Positions 36,560-45,945 of a stretch of 64,000 nucleotides of DNA are shown here, one piece after another. Below the pieces are notes generated by a model. The model saw only the letters and a program-made list of their open reading frames with translations. It was not told the origin of the DNA and did not search any database. Position numbers and translations under genes: made by a program. The first letter of the stretch is position 1. Every line of letters begins with the position of its first letter. This DNA comes from Cryptomeria japonica (lineage: Eukaryota > Streptophyta > Pinopsida > Cupressales > Cupressaceae): NCBI RefSeq assembly GCF_030272615.1, contig NC_081409.1, positions 476,307,573 through 476,371,572 of the forward strand, in the 5' to 3' direction.

Positions 36560-37330
36560 TCTCCAATTAACCAGAAGGGTCTTTATGTCGTTGAAAAGGG
36601 GCCATTTGAGGTTTAAGTCTAGGCGAGTTTCATCTTTTAAGTTGGATTGCTTTAATTTTCCTAAGTATAAGTATGGTTTTCTAACGTATGCATCAGGTTC
36701 CTAAAAGTTGGGCAGGTTCATTTTGATCCAACAGTGGTCATGATACCGTAATGGGAAGTTGCATGTTTAATACCCATCATGAGTCAAAGACAAACCGCTA
36801 GTGGTGAGGCCAATCAAAGATCCAGCATTGGCAGTTAAGCTCTGGTGGTTAAGTGATGAAGGGATCTTAAAGTTTGAGTGGTAAGGATTTGATCTAACAG
36901 TTGTCGCTAGACCGTGATGAAGATTTGCGAGTCCTTTTACTCTTCGCGGATCAATGACTGAATCGTGGGCCCAAAAAGTGTGAAGAGGAAACTTTAAACT
37001 ATGGTTAGGTCCAAGGAAAATAAACGGTGGTCGTGAGACCATGATGGGAATATGCAAGTCCTTTTACCCATCGTGACTTAGCCACCAATGGGGTCATCAG
37101 AGAATGTCATCCCACGCTACTCCGATACCCAATGGGCTAGACAGAAAAGGTGGTATCATTGACATAACTTACTCCGATGAGGTAATACCAAAAGGTAGAA
37201 ATACTAAGTCATCAGGATAACTCAAATAATCGGTGAGAGGAGTTTTGGGTTACGTCGATACACAATGAGGGAGACAAAGTCGAGCATAGAAGAGGAAGAT
37301 AAGGTTATCGGTTTTTTTCCAACATATATA
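36560..37330 (+). repeat. Orphan leader D (flank, module 1, module 2)
   Basis: The flank (36560-36720) matches the inverted copy at 33240-33400. Three module 1 units follow (36728, 36893, 37024; for example GACCATGATGGGAATATGCA), then module 2 motifs (CTCCGATACCCAATGGG, CTCCGATGAGG, GTCGATACACAATGAGG). The unit breaks off at about 37330 without any ORF. Confidence 0.65.
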
Positions 37331-37799
37331 TTGAAATCCTCCAATTTCTTACCGAGCCAGAATAGAAACTCAATTGTGCTACAAGAATTTAATTTATTTG
37401 TAGTCATATATATTGAAATGATTGAGTTTGATGTTATAGAACAATTTCATGCACATACAATCAAGAACACTTGTTTTATCACCATATATAATTAAATGTT
37501 AACATAAATTTCAAAACAGGGAAGATAAGAGTATCAGTTGGTGTCAATAATTTTTATTTTTGTCTGGTAAAGCTATATTTTATATTAAATCTGAAAATGT
37601 TTACATTTTAAAAGATAAACCTCCATGGCTAGCCGACTAGACCATCGAAGCCGGTATACATAATGGTCCATACATAACACATTCAAAAACATTAAAAAAA
37701 ACAAACATAGTGCTTGCTTCAATAAAGGCTATATGTGTCATCTCGCTACTCCAGGTGAACAGTGACCGTGCCCTCTTCAACATTCAACACTTCCATGTT
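37331..37799. other. Spacer, no gene seen
   Basis: AT-rich noncoding DNA between orphan leader D and the coding-like fragment that starts at 37800. Confidence 0.45.
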
Positions 37800-38154
37800 C
37801 CTAACTTGGTTCATTTATGTCTCCCTGCTGGAGCCTTCACCGAACTACAACACATGACCGTTCTTAGTTGATCCTCTTCCACAAGGTCGACCCCATCATT
37901 TTGTGTGTGCAGGAACCGTTTGTTGCACAAATGTTCTATATTCCGACCAAGGTCCCCATTTTGCCATCTCCACACACACTTCCCAGACATCGACCATCTC
38001 AAGGTATTGCACAATACCATACATTCTAGCCTGTGCTACACTTCTTCTGGCCTCTTTATTGAATGTGGTGCTCCTGAGCAAGAACGAATGCAAGGGAGGA
38101 GTGAATTCACTCATGTGAATCCACGCTCCATACACACTTTCAAAGCCACCCATG
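37800..38154 (-). pseudogene. Coding-like fragment, unknown, interrupted by the solo LTR (downstream half)
   Basis: The minus-strand frame reads DMGGFESVYGAWIHMSEFTP, PLHSFLLRSTTFNKEARR, QARMYGIVQYLEMVDVWEV and MAKWGPWSEYRTFVQQTV, then a stop. Amino-acid composition looks protein-like. The other half of the original locus is at 42506-42730, beyond the LTR insertion. The two halves are out of frame by one base at the junction. Family not recognised. Confidence 0.4.
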
Positions 38155-39726
38155 TCTCGTGTAATGCCCTACCCTAGTCGGCCTTGTAAAAACCCATTTG
38201 ACCTTGGTTGACTTCCTATGTGTCATTCTTGAATGATTGATTAACCATGATGTAATGTTGTAGATTAGATAATATAAATAATTGTGCATACCTATTATTG
38301 TGCTTTTGCATCGATTCTTGTGTATATGTAATTATTCCCTAATTCTTGTTATAAATCTCGAGCTAACACCTTCATTGAATATGCATATATATGTATGCTT
38401 TCATGACTCACAGTTGCAGGAGATTGCAGGTACTATACCGCCTAGGTGTGAGGTTCATCTCCATCGGGATTCACAGGGTTGAGTATACCTCCTTCATCCT
38501 TTGAATTCATATTAGGTGGTCATAAAACTCTCCTCTTGCCTTAGCCATGATCAGGTGAGCGTCGTGTGTGGTCCGTTGGGCTCCTTTTTCATTTGGATTG
38601 CGTGTTGTGTGATTGGTGGACTTTCTTGGTTTGCATGCCTTGCGTGTGGTAAATAGAGTATTCTATCCTAAGTATTTAATTTAATTTAATGTGTTTATTT
38701 ATGCATTAGTAATTGAGAAATTAAAATAGATAGGTTTTGTTTAGGTGATTAATCATTAATTAAAAATATCGCTTTAATTATGTTGTAGCGAATTTAATTT
38801 AATGGTTAATTTTAAATAATGAATTTAATTAGTTTATGCATTTTTTTTTAAAAAGAAATATTTAAAGTTATTTGAAATATAATTAATTTAACCTCCTTTG
38901 CATTTTGGAAAAAGAAAGGTTAATTTTACTTATTTAAAAAAATCACATTTTATTAGAAAAGCAAGTTTAATTTATAAGTAAATTTGATATAGTGTGAAAG
39001 ATTGATTTTGGGAATTAATTTAATTAAATATTTACCCTTGACAATATTGCGAAAATATAAATGTTGGCTTTATTAATATTGAGAAATTAAAATTTAATAA
39101 GAGAGAAGCATTTTAATTAGAAAATCAAGTTAAATTAATTAAATAGTTTGAAAAGAATTATTATTTCCTTTTTATTTAAAAAATGCTTAAATTCGAAATT
39201 AGAAATTACATGAGGGAGATAAAAGCATTTTTGATTTGTTTTTTTAAGTTAAAACAAAATAAAACAAAATGCCCTTTTATTAAATATTTTATTATTGGTA
39301 AATATTTTTGGGGGAAAACCTAAAAAGTTTAGGTTATATATATATTTTTCTATTTTATTTTTATTTGGGAGTTCACGGGAAGGAGGCGGCAGCCTGTGGA
39401 AAGAAGAAATTTTTATGCATGTTGAGGAAACAAGAATCTGGAGCTTGGAGATTTGGCTCTGCAACAAAACTCTTCCAGGATTGCGTATGGAGGTAGGGTT
39501 TTGATTATTTCCTTGCTTGCCAAAGAATCTTACTGTTTGGCTTTGAAAGATCAGTGCTGGTTAATGAAAAAATCTTACAAATTAATTTTAGATTTATGTT
39601 GGATTTGGGGATTTAAAAACTATGTACTTTGCTTGGAAAAAGTATTGATTATTTGAATGGTTATTTACAATAGATTTGTCAATTTAGTAATCCATGGGGA
39701 TTCAAGATTTGAAATGGGATTATTTT

Positions 39727-39900
39727 AGCCTCCCAGTGAGATTGTGGGAAATATACAGATATAAGTTTTATTTTTTGTTTTGTTTCAGCCTCTCGGTGAG
39801 ACTCTGGAAAGTATTCAGATTGGCATTTATTTTGGTTTTCATTTCAACCTCTGGGTGTGACTGTGAAAAATATACAATCTCTGTCATTTCTTTATTTTGG
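39727..39900. repeat. 60-bp tandem repeat in the solo LTR, 3 copies
   Basis: Units beginning GCCTCCCAGTGAGATTGTGG, GCCTCTCGGTGAGACTCTGG and ACCTCTGGGTGTGACTGTG start near 39728, 39788 and 39846. Confidence 0.8.
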
Positions 39901-40123
39901 GGTTTATATTTTATTAAGAGTTTAAAAAAAATAAATTTAATAATGTGAATGTAATTGACTCTGTTTTCTCAGAGTGCTGGAGATGAGATTTTAACAATCT
40001 CTATTTTCTCTTTAGAGATTCAATTAATCTTTGTATTCATTTCTATTTTTTTTAAAGAAAAAATAATAATTTGAAATTTAAAAAAAAAATAATAAAATAA
40101 TTTTGTTTGAAAACCCCCACATG

Positions 40124-40262
40124 GCTGGGAGGTAGTGGGCTACCAGTTGGTAGCAGCACTACCAATGGTAGTGAACTACTACCAAATGGTAGCAGCGCTA
40201 CCAAAGGTAGCGGCCTGCTACCATTTGGTAGCAGCGCTACCAATGGTAGTGTGGGCTACCAA
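40124..40262. repeat. Nested palindrome cluster GGTAGC/GCTACC
   Basis: About nine alternating GGTAG and CTACC words in 139 bp form overlapping short palindromes such as GGTAGCAGCGCTACC and GCTACCAAAGGTAGC. This GC-richer island stands out in an AT-rich LTR. Confidence 0.85.
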
Positions 40263-41469
40263 GGGGGCCCATGTGGGGTCCACGTGGGTACCCCCAATTT
40301 AGTATTTTTTTAATATTTTTTTTATTGTTTAAAAAAACAATAAAATAATGATATGATATTAAATTAAAAATTAATTTTAAATGGAGTTTTAATTATTTAA
40401 ATTCAGTTTTTATTTTATATTATTTAATTCGAGTATTAAATAATGCTTGGATTTTAGATAATTGATATTTAGATAATCCATATAGTAATATATGTTGTTA
40501 ATCATATATTGATTTTTGCTAAACTCTGATTAATATATATAGCATTAATATTTATTAATTATTAATTATGGATTAATGTTAATTTTAAATAAATGTTATT
40601 TTAGATAATCCATATATTATTATTATATATTATTAATTATATGTGGCTTTTGGGTCCCTTTGTAACGAATACTGTCAGTGAATCAACCATTAGTGCTCAG
40701 ACGTTAATTTTATTTGGTTAGATATAAATTGAGATACATGTATACTTGCTTTATATATACGCAAGAGATTTATAAATCATTGGGGAGCGTTTTCTTTTCA
40801 TTTCAAAGATTCCCTTTAAAGTATATTTTCTTTTGTATAGGGTATAATTGTGTTGCTAGAGAGGGGACTAGTGTATAGTTCTAAATCAATATGTCAATGA
40901 TGTTTATCTAAGGATTAAATAACATATTTAGACGAGTGATGCTTACATTTATGTGAACTTGGTTGGAAAACTTGTAGAGATGTATTTACTGACCAAAGTG
41001 GTCATTTGTATTTTGGTTGTGTTCGCCTAAAAGGCAGAAATGTATATGACATGAAACTTATGTAGCCTTAAACTAATTTTATTGTCAGAAGGGTCTTGCA
41101 GTTGAGCACACCCAGAGAAGTAGCCCTTTAGGGGTGAACTCCGAGATCATATCTGTGTTATGCGATGCTTTTGTCTCACATATTTCATACTTGAAGCTAT
41201 CATGTATGGTTGCATTTTGTAAGTGTATAATGGAGATTTAATGGAGTTATTTCTTGAATGCATGAATAAAGTCCTCTTGTTAAATGTAGTAATTAGGGTC
41301 ATAAAAGATTGTAAATATGATTATGGAAAATTTTTTGTTAATGTTAATGAAAAAAAGTAAGCATGGAAAGAAACTCGCTAGCTTACAATTATTGGATTAA
41401 CTTGTCATAAAGCTTGTAATTTGAATGTATTGAATGGGTAACAAATATTGGATTAACTGTCATAATATC

Positions 41470-42160
41470 TAAATTGAAATCTAATGGATGAACCTCATTT
41501 GGCTACTTACCTTATTATCTTAATAAATGAACATTGTCATGTTAGCTATATTTCACTAAATGAGATGAATTTATTTAGTTGTTTACGTTTTACTCTAAAA
41601 AAATAATCCTCACCAAATTAGTTTTATAATTGTATGAACTCAATTGGTTATCCACATTTTAACCTTAATAAATGAACATCATCATAATATCTATATTTGA
41701 ACTAAAACGGGAGAACTCATTCAGTTGTTTATATCTTAATCATAGCAAATGTATTTCTTCATATTAACTTTATTTTAACTAAAATGAGTGAACTCATTAA
41801 ATTACCTATATCTTAACCCTAATGGATGATCTTCAAAGACTATTTACATTTTATCCTCTATAAATGAACTACGACTTATTAGTTGGTTATGTTTAAACCA
41901 AAATGATGGAACCTCATTTTATTGTTTACATCTTAATCCCTAATGAATGAATTTCATCTTATTAGCCATATTTTAACTATAAAGGATGATCTCATTTGGA
42001 TGGTTACTTTTAAACCTAAATGAATGAACTTCAATATATTAGTTTCATTGTATCTAAAATGGATGGCTTGCCAAGTTAACCATATTTAAACCTTAATGGG
42101 AGAATTATTAAGTTGTCTACATTTAAAATTCATCGAGTAAATACCCTCATGTTAGCCTCA
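41470..42160. repeat. Diverged tandem array of about 77-bp units in the solo LTR
   Basis: About nine units share AACTAAAATGGATGAACTCA-type, GTTGTTTACATCTTAA and ATGAACTTCATCATATTAG-type blocks. Divergence is high (perhaps 20-30 percent), so the array is old. Confidence 0.7.
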
Positions 42161-42505
42161 TCTCCAATCATAATAGATGAATGCTTCCTAAATTCTAAAA
42201 TGTCAATTCATCAAACATTATATATCCATGTCTTAAGTACTAACTTGTAATTAAGAAATCCAACTTAATTGGATCAAATGTCATTAGTTAGGTTAGGTGT
42301 AAGGTTATGTAATCACGTTGGGAAACTCCTTAGGTTTGTTTAGTCTTTCGTTGTGTTATCTAAGCATTAGATAACTCCAATGTATCTTGATGTTGTGTCT
42401 TATTATTAACACTCTTATTATTATTATTATATATTAAAAAAAAAATTTACACTCCATTGAGTGTTTTAGCTTAAACCCTTCGGGGTTTCCTGGTGGGGCA
42501 TTACA

Positions 42506-42730
42506 TCTCGTGCCAAACCTAATAGAGCTTTCATTCTGCCTAGCCATTCCTTCTTCACACACTTGTTCATGATTTCTCTGACTTTCTCGGAGCTCCAAAA
42601 ACCATGCCATAAACAAAGACACTATGTCTGCATTCATTCTGTACTTCCATCCACCATCTACGTACTCAAGTCCAAGGATCAAATTTGTTGCGGAAAGGAA
42701 TGTGGTGTCTTCATAGATAAACAAGTTCAT
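42506..42730 (-). pseudogene. Coding-like fragment, unknown (upstream half of interrupted locus)
   Basis: The frame starts MNLFIYEDTTFLSATNLI, then LGLEYVDGGWKYRMNADI, VSLFMAWFLELRESQRN and ESSIRFGTR up to the TSD of the solo LTR. Not recognised. See 37800-38154 for the other half. Confidence 0.4.
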
Positions 42731-43084
42731 TAACCTATCATCACTTACTCATCCCCAAAATGCGACCTGTGTTTTGCTTGTCTCTAAAGAAAAGTTGGCC
42801 TCCATATTTGAAATTGAGATACCTGTGATTCTAAAATGGACATGCAAATATGTTAAACTAACAACAACGTCTATAAATTATTTGAATTTTTATCAACCTA
42901 TGCCTTAATTTTTTAGTGCTTTTTAATAACTAAGTTCATCTACCACATGTTCCATGTTATTCTAGAATCTAAGTTTCTGCATGATAGTCTGTGGATATTT
43001 TTGTACACTTACACATATCCATATCATGCTATCCTACGAAGACCTTTGATTCATATGATGCACACAGCTAATAAAAAGTTTTTT

Positions 43085-43466
43085 TTGACTAACAAGGCAC
43101 GTTATGCGACCGCTCCAAAATGGTAGTACGCAATGACTAACATGCCTGTTAGTCGCACATTTTACACAATCGATTTCCAATCAATGGGCAGCGATTGACT
43201 AACACAACGCTAACTCGCTGTACAAAAGGTGCTCCCGCTCCAAAGCGGACCTTTCATACAACGTGTTAGCAACAGGTTAGTCAATCACAGCCGTTAATTG
43301 CAAAATCGACGGTGTAAAACGCTATACTAACCTGTGTGTTAGTAAATCCAAACTTTGTTTTTGAACCACAATACACGCATGTGCGACTAACACCCTTGTT
43401 AGTCAATCCATATTGACTTTTTGGAGCCAGAATAGACGCGTTTGGCCGTAGCTCCAAAATAGACAT
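43085..43466. repeat. Foldback cluster of the GACTAACA family
   Basis: Three arms are visible: right-facing 43135-43232 (GACTAACATGCCTGTTAGTC ... ACAAAAGGTGCTCC), left-facing 43237-43345 (GCTCCAAAGCGGACCTTTC ... TGTGTTAGT) and right-facing 43385-43440 (CGACTAACACCCTTGTTAGT ... TTTTTGGAGCCAGAATAGAC). Further GCTCCAAAAT motifs lie at 43112 and 43451. Confidence 0.8.
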
Positions 43467-43870
43467 TTTTTTGTTATTGTAGAATATTTATGTAATAAAT
43501 AGTAAATCATATTAAAATAAGAAGACAAAAAAACTTGTGTAAAATTATCTACAAATTTACATGGGTATTTCTACATATTGATTTGAATCATTTGAAGATA
43601 ATTTAAATATTAGGGTTATGCTATATGTTCTACGTATATTGTTGTCTTAAAATGAGTGGTATTAGATCTACGAGCTTGTCAACATAATTGGGTTCATTTA
43701 ATTGTTAATCATGGATGGACTAACACGTTGCTTATTCAATCCGTATGATGAAGTCGCCGCGGCTATTGCATGACTAACATGCGTGTGGCTATTCTAGTAA
43801 ATCCTTACTATGGTTTTGGAGCCAAATAGATGAGTGCACATTTCAGGAAGCATAATGAGAAAAGGTGCCC
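43467..43870. other. Spacer with decayed arm fragments
   Basis: AT-rich noncoding DNA. Fragments GACTAACACGTTGC (43718) and GACTAACATGCGTG (43771) and an end motif at 43813-43832 show further decayed copies of the family. Confidence 0.5.
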
Positions 43871-43874
43871 CCTT

Positions 43875-44330
43875 ATGGATGGAAGAAGTTCCTACTTGAT
43901 TATGGAAGTAAAAATTACAAATAATGGAAAGTTACACTATCGGGATAAGTAACCCCGATAAAAACACGCAACAAATACTAGTTGTTGATCGACATATCAT
44001 ATACCGATAACAATGCATGGAAATCCAAGATCAGACCTATCGGCATCACTCTTTCCAATTAAATTATGAAGTCAATGGTGGTTATATCGGAGAATCATAT
44101 ACCGATAAGGCTCATCGGTATAGTGAACATAAGCGGCACAGGCATAAAATTGTCTTGCCAATAACCGATGAGGCTATCAATAAGACTTATACCAAAAAGC
44201 GCAATAATGGAAATGTCGCCAAATGTGAAGGTTGTAGCAAAAAGAAAGTCTGAATAGCTTCACCCAGACATGATAGACCAAATAGACACGGGCATCCCAA
44301 CACCAATTCTAACCCTAATGCAGTGGTCAC
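43875..44330 (+). pseudogene. Leader module 2 and N-terminal ORF fragment F
   Basis: Module 2 motifs (TATCGGGATAAG, ATATACCGATAA, CTCATCGGTATAG, AACCGATGAGG) at 43930-44180 lead into a frame at about 44231 reading KRKS, Glu, stop, LHPDMIDQIDTGIPT. This matches the KRKLNQDMIDQM start of copies A and A'. It is cut off at about 44305, where a foldback-family segment begins (CTAACCCTAATGCA...TATTCTGGCTCCAAAA). Confidence 0.6.
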
Positions 44331-44352
44331 ATCTATTCTGGCTCCAAAATGG
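44308..44352. repeat. Conserved end block shared with 5719-5763
   Basis: CTAACCCTAATGCAGTGG, then CATCTATTCTGGCTCCAAAA; 45 bp with only a few differences from the first copy, 38.6 kb away. Confidence 0.7.
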
Positions 44353-44400
44353 TAGTTTAGCGAGACTAACAAGCGTCCTGCACGATATCTAACCCTAAGG

Positions 44401-44525
44401 CGAATAATTTCCCACTAAAGCAAAACAAGAATAATTTCCCACTAAAGAAAAACAAGAAAATTTTCCCACTACATATAAAGCAAAATGAGAAATTTTTCCC
44501 ACTGCATATAAAGCAAAATAAAAAA
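44401..44525. repeat. Tandem repeat of about 30 bp, 4 copies
   Basis: Units of the form ATTTCCCACTAAAGCAAAAC / AAGAA, the last two with an inserted CATAT. Confidence 0.75.
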
Positions 44526-44604
44526 TGAAAACAAAGAATTGAAACCTAGAATATACAAATAGAAAAAAAATGACTTGTCCACATACTTGACAACCTTCAA
44601 AAAT

Positions 44605-44788
44605 GAAGCCTCCTTCAACAATGCAGGTTGCCCTTCAATAATAACTCACAGCCTCCTTCTTCAAGCCCTTCTTTCCCTTCAACAATAGCAGAAGATGAAG
44701 CCTCCTTCAATAATGTAGGTTGCCCTTCAATAATAACTCACTGCCTCCTTCTTCAAGCCCTTCTTTCCCTTCAACAATAGCAGAAGAG
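44605..44788. repeat. 92-bp direct tandem duplication
   Basis: Copies at 44605-44696 and 44697-44788 start GAAGCCTCCTTCAA and contain GCCCTTCAATAATAACTCAC and TTCCCTTCAACAATAGCAGA. Confidence 0.9.
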
Positions 44789-44818
44789 TTCAACAATGAG
44801 GACACTTGCTTAATCGCA

Positions 44819-45255
44819 CATTAGTCCCATTAGTCCTCTTTATTTCCACATGAGGCAGAAAATGGCACGAGGTTTTCTGAAACGGAGGTACAGGGACATG
44901 TAATATAGTTTACCTAAAACGCGTGTTAGTGGCGTGTTGTACATCATCCATTTTTCAATGAATGGCTGCGATTGCATTAGTCCCATTACTCCTTTTTTCC
45001 ACATGAGGCAGAAAATGGCACGAGGTATTTTGAAAACGGAGGTATAGGGATGTATAGTACATTTTACCTAACATATTGGCATGTTGTACATCATTGATTT
45101 TTCAATGAATGGTTGCAATTGCATTAGTCCCATTAGTCCTTTTTTCCACATGAGGCAGAAAATGGTGCACGAGGTAGTAGGGTTTGCCTAACACACATGT
45201 TAGTGCTGTTAGTGGTGCATTGTACATCATCGATGTTTCAATGAATGACTGAGAT
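44819..45255. repeat. 150-bp tandem repeat, 3 copies, derived from a foldback arm
   Basis: Units start at about 44819, 44975 and 45122 with CATTAGTCCCATTA, contain CCACATGAGGCAGAAAATGG and end with TTGTACATCATC...TCAATGAATG. The arm hallmarks TGTTAGTG and GCGATTG are included, so the array grew from part of a GACTAACA-family arm. Confidence 0.8.
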
Positions 45256-45600
45256 TGACTAAGGACTAAGCCACCTGTCACTAACACGTACGAGAGGTTT
45301 TGTCCATTTTGGAGGGAGTCGACTAGTTTCGGAAGCCCATGCCTTGTTTTTGCCACCATTTTGTCATCCGAACGCAGTCATCTGTAGTTGCCACCGGTTG
45401 TTTTTTGCATGGCTTTTAATGTGCATGTTATGCACAACACACTGTCGCAAGCCCCGACCCATGATCCATCGTCCTTCGACATGTCCACGTAGTTTTGTGT
45501 AGGCCCCAACATTTGAAACTGACGAGTCCAGGACAAGTCCACGTCATTTTTTGTGGATCCAGCGGCTGTGCCAAATTGGCATGGTATGCATGTCTCGAAC

Positions 45601-45660
45601 ATGTATGTTGATGCATGTCGTTGGTACGACAGGTCACTTTTTGAGCTAGAATAGGCGTGT
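45601..45660. repeat. Right-facing foldback arm, ATGTATGTTGATGCATGT type
   Basis: ATGTATGTTGATGCATGTCG, TTGGTACGACAGGTCAC, TTTTTGAGCTAGAATAGGC; same subfamily as 6368-6429. The stretch 45661-45934 is AT-rich and holds nothing else recognised. Confidence 0.65.
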
Positions 45661-45945
45661 CCATCTCCAACATACTAATATTTTCTCATGCAACCTACGT
45701 GGGGAAAAGGGGCCCATAGGGTGTGGGGCTCGTAGTACCCCTCCCTCTTTTTCTTTAATGTTTCTTTTATTTAATTATAATTTATTTTTGTTTACTAAAT
45801 TCTGATTAATTAAAATAAATAAAATTTATTTTAGTAGATAAGAATAATTAAGATTTATTATACTAGAAAAATAAAAAATTTAATTTTTTATTCTGGAGTT
45901 ATTAATTTGAAATTATTAATTAAAATTTAAAATATAGTTTACATT

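Larger units (their letters stand above)
38160..42505. mobile_element. Solo LTR, 4,346 bp, with 5-bp TSD TCTCG
   Basis: The element starts TGTAATGCCC and ends GGGGCATTACA, giving matching TG...CA ends and a 10-bp terminal inverted repeat. The direct duplication TCTCG flanks it exactly (38155-38159 and 42506-42510). No primer-binding site, polypurine-tract boundary, gag or pol is seen inside, and the terminal sequence does not recur within, so this is a single LTR left by recombination, or a non-autonomous element without LTR duplication. It is very AT-rich and contains three internal repeat clusters. Such length suits LTRs of large Ty3/gypsy elements, but family cannot be assigned without pol. 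Confidence 0.85.

Noticed and set aside
36196-43440. A single 7-kb element bounded by the foldbacks at 36.2 and 43.2 kb
   Set aside because: The inner arms do face each other correctly, but each foldback also has an arm facing away. The interior consists of an orphan leader, an unrelated coding-like fragment and a later solo LTR, and no target-site duplication was found.
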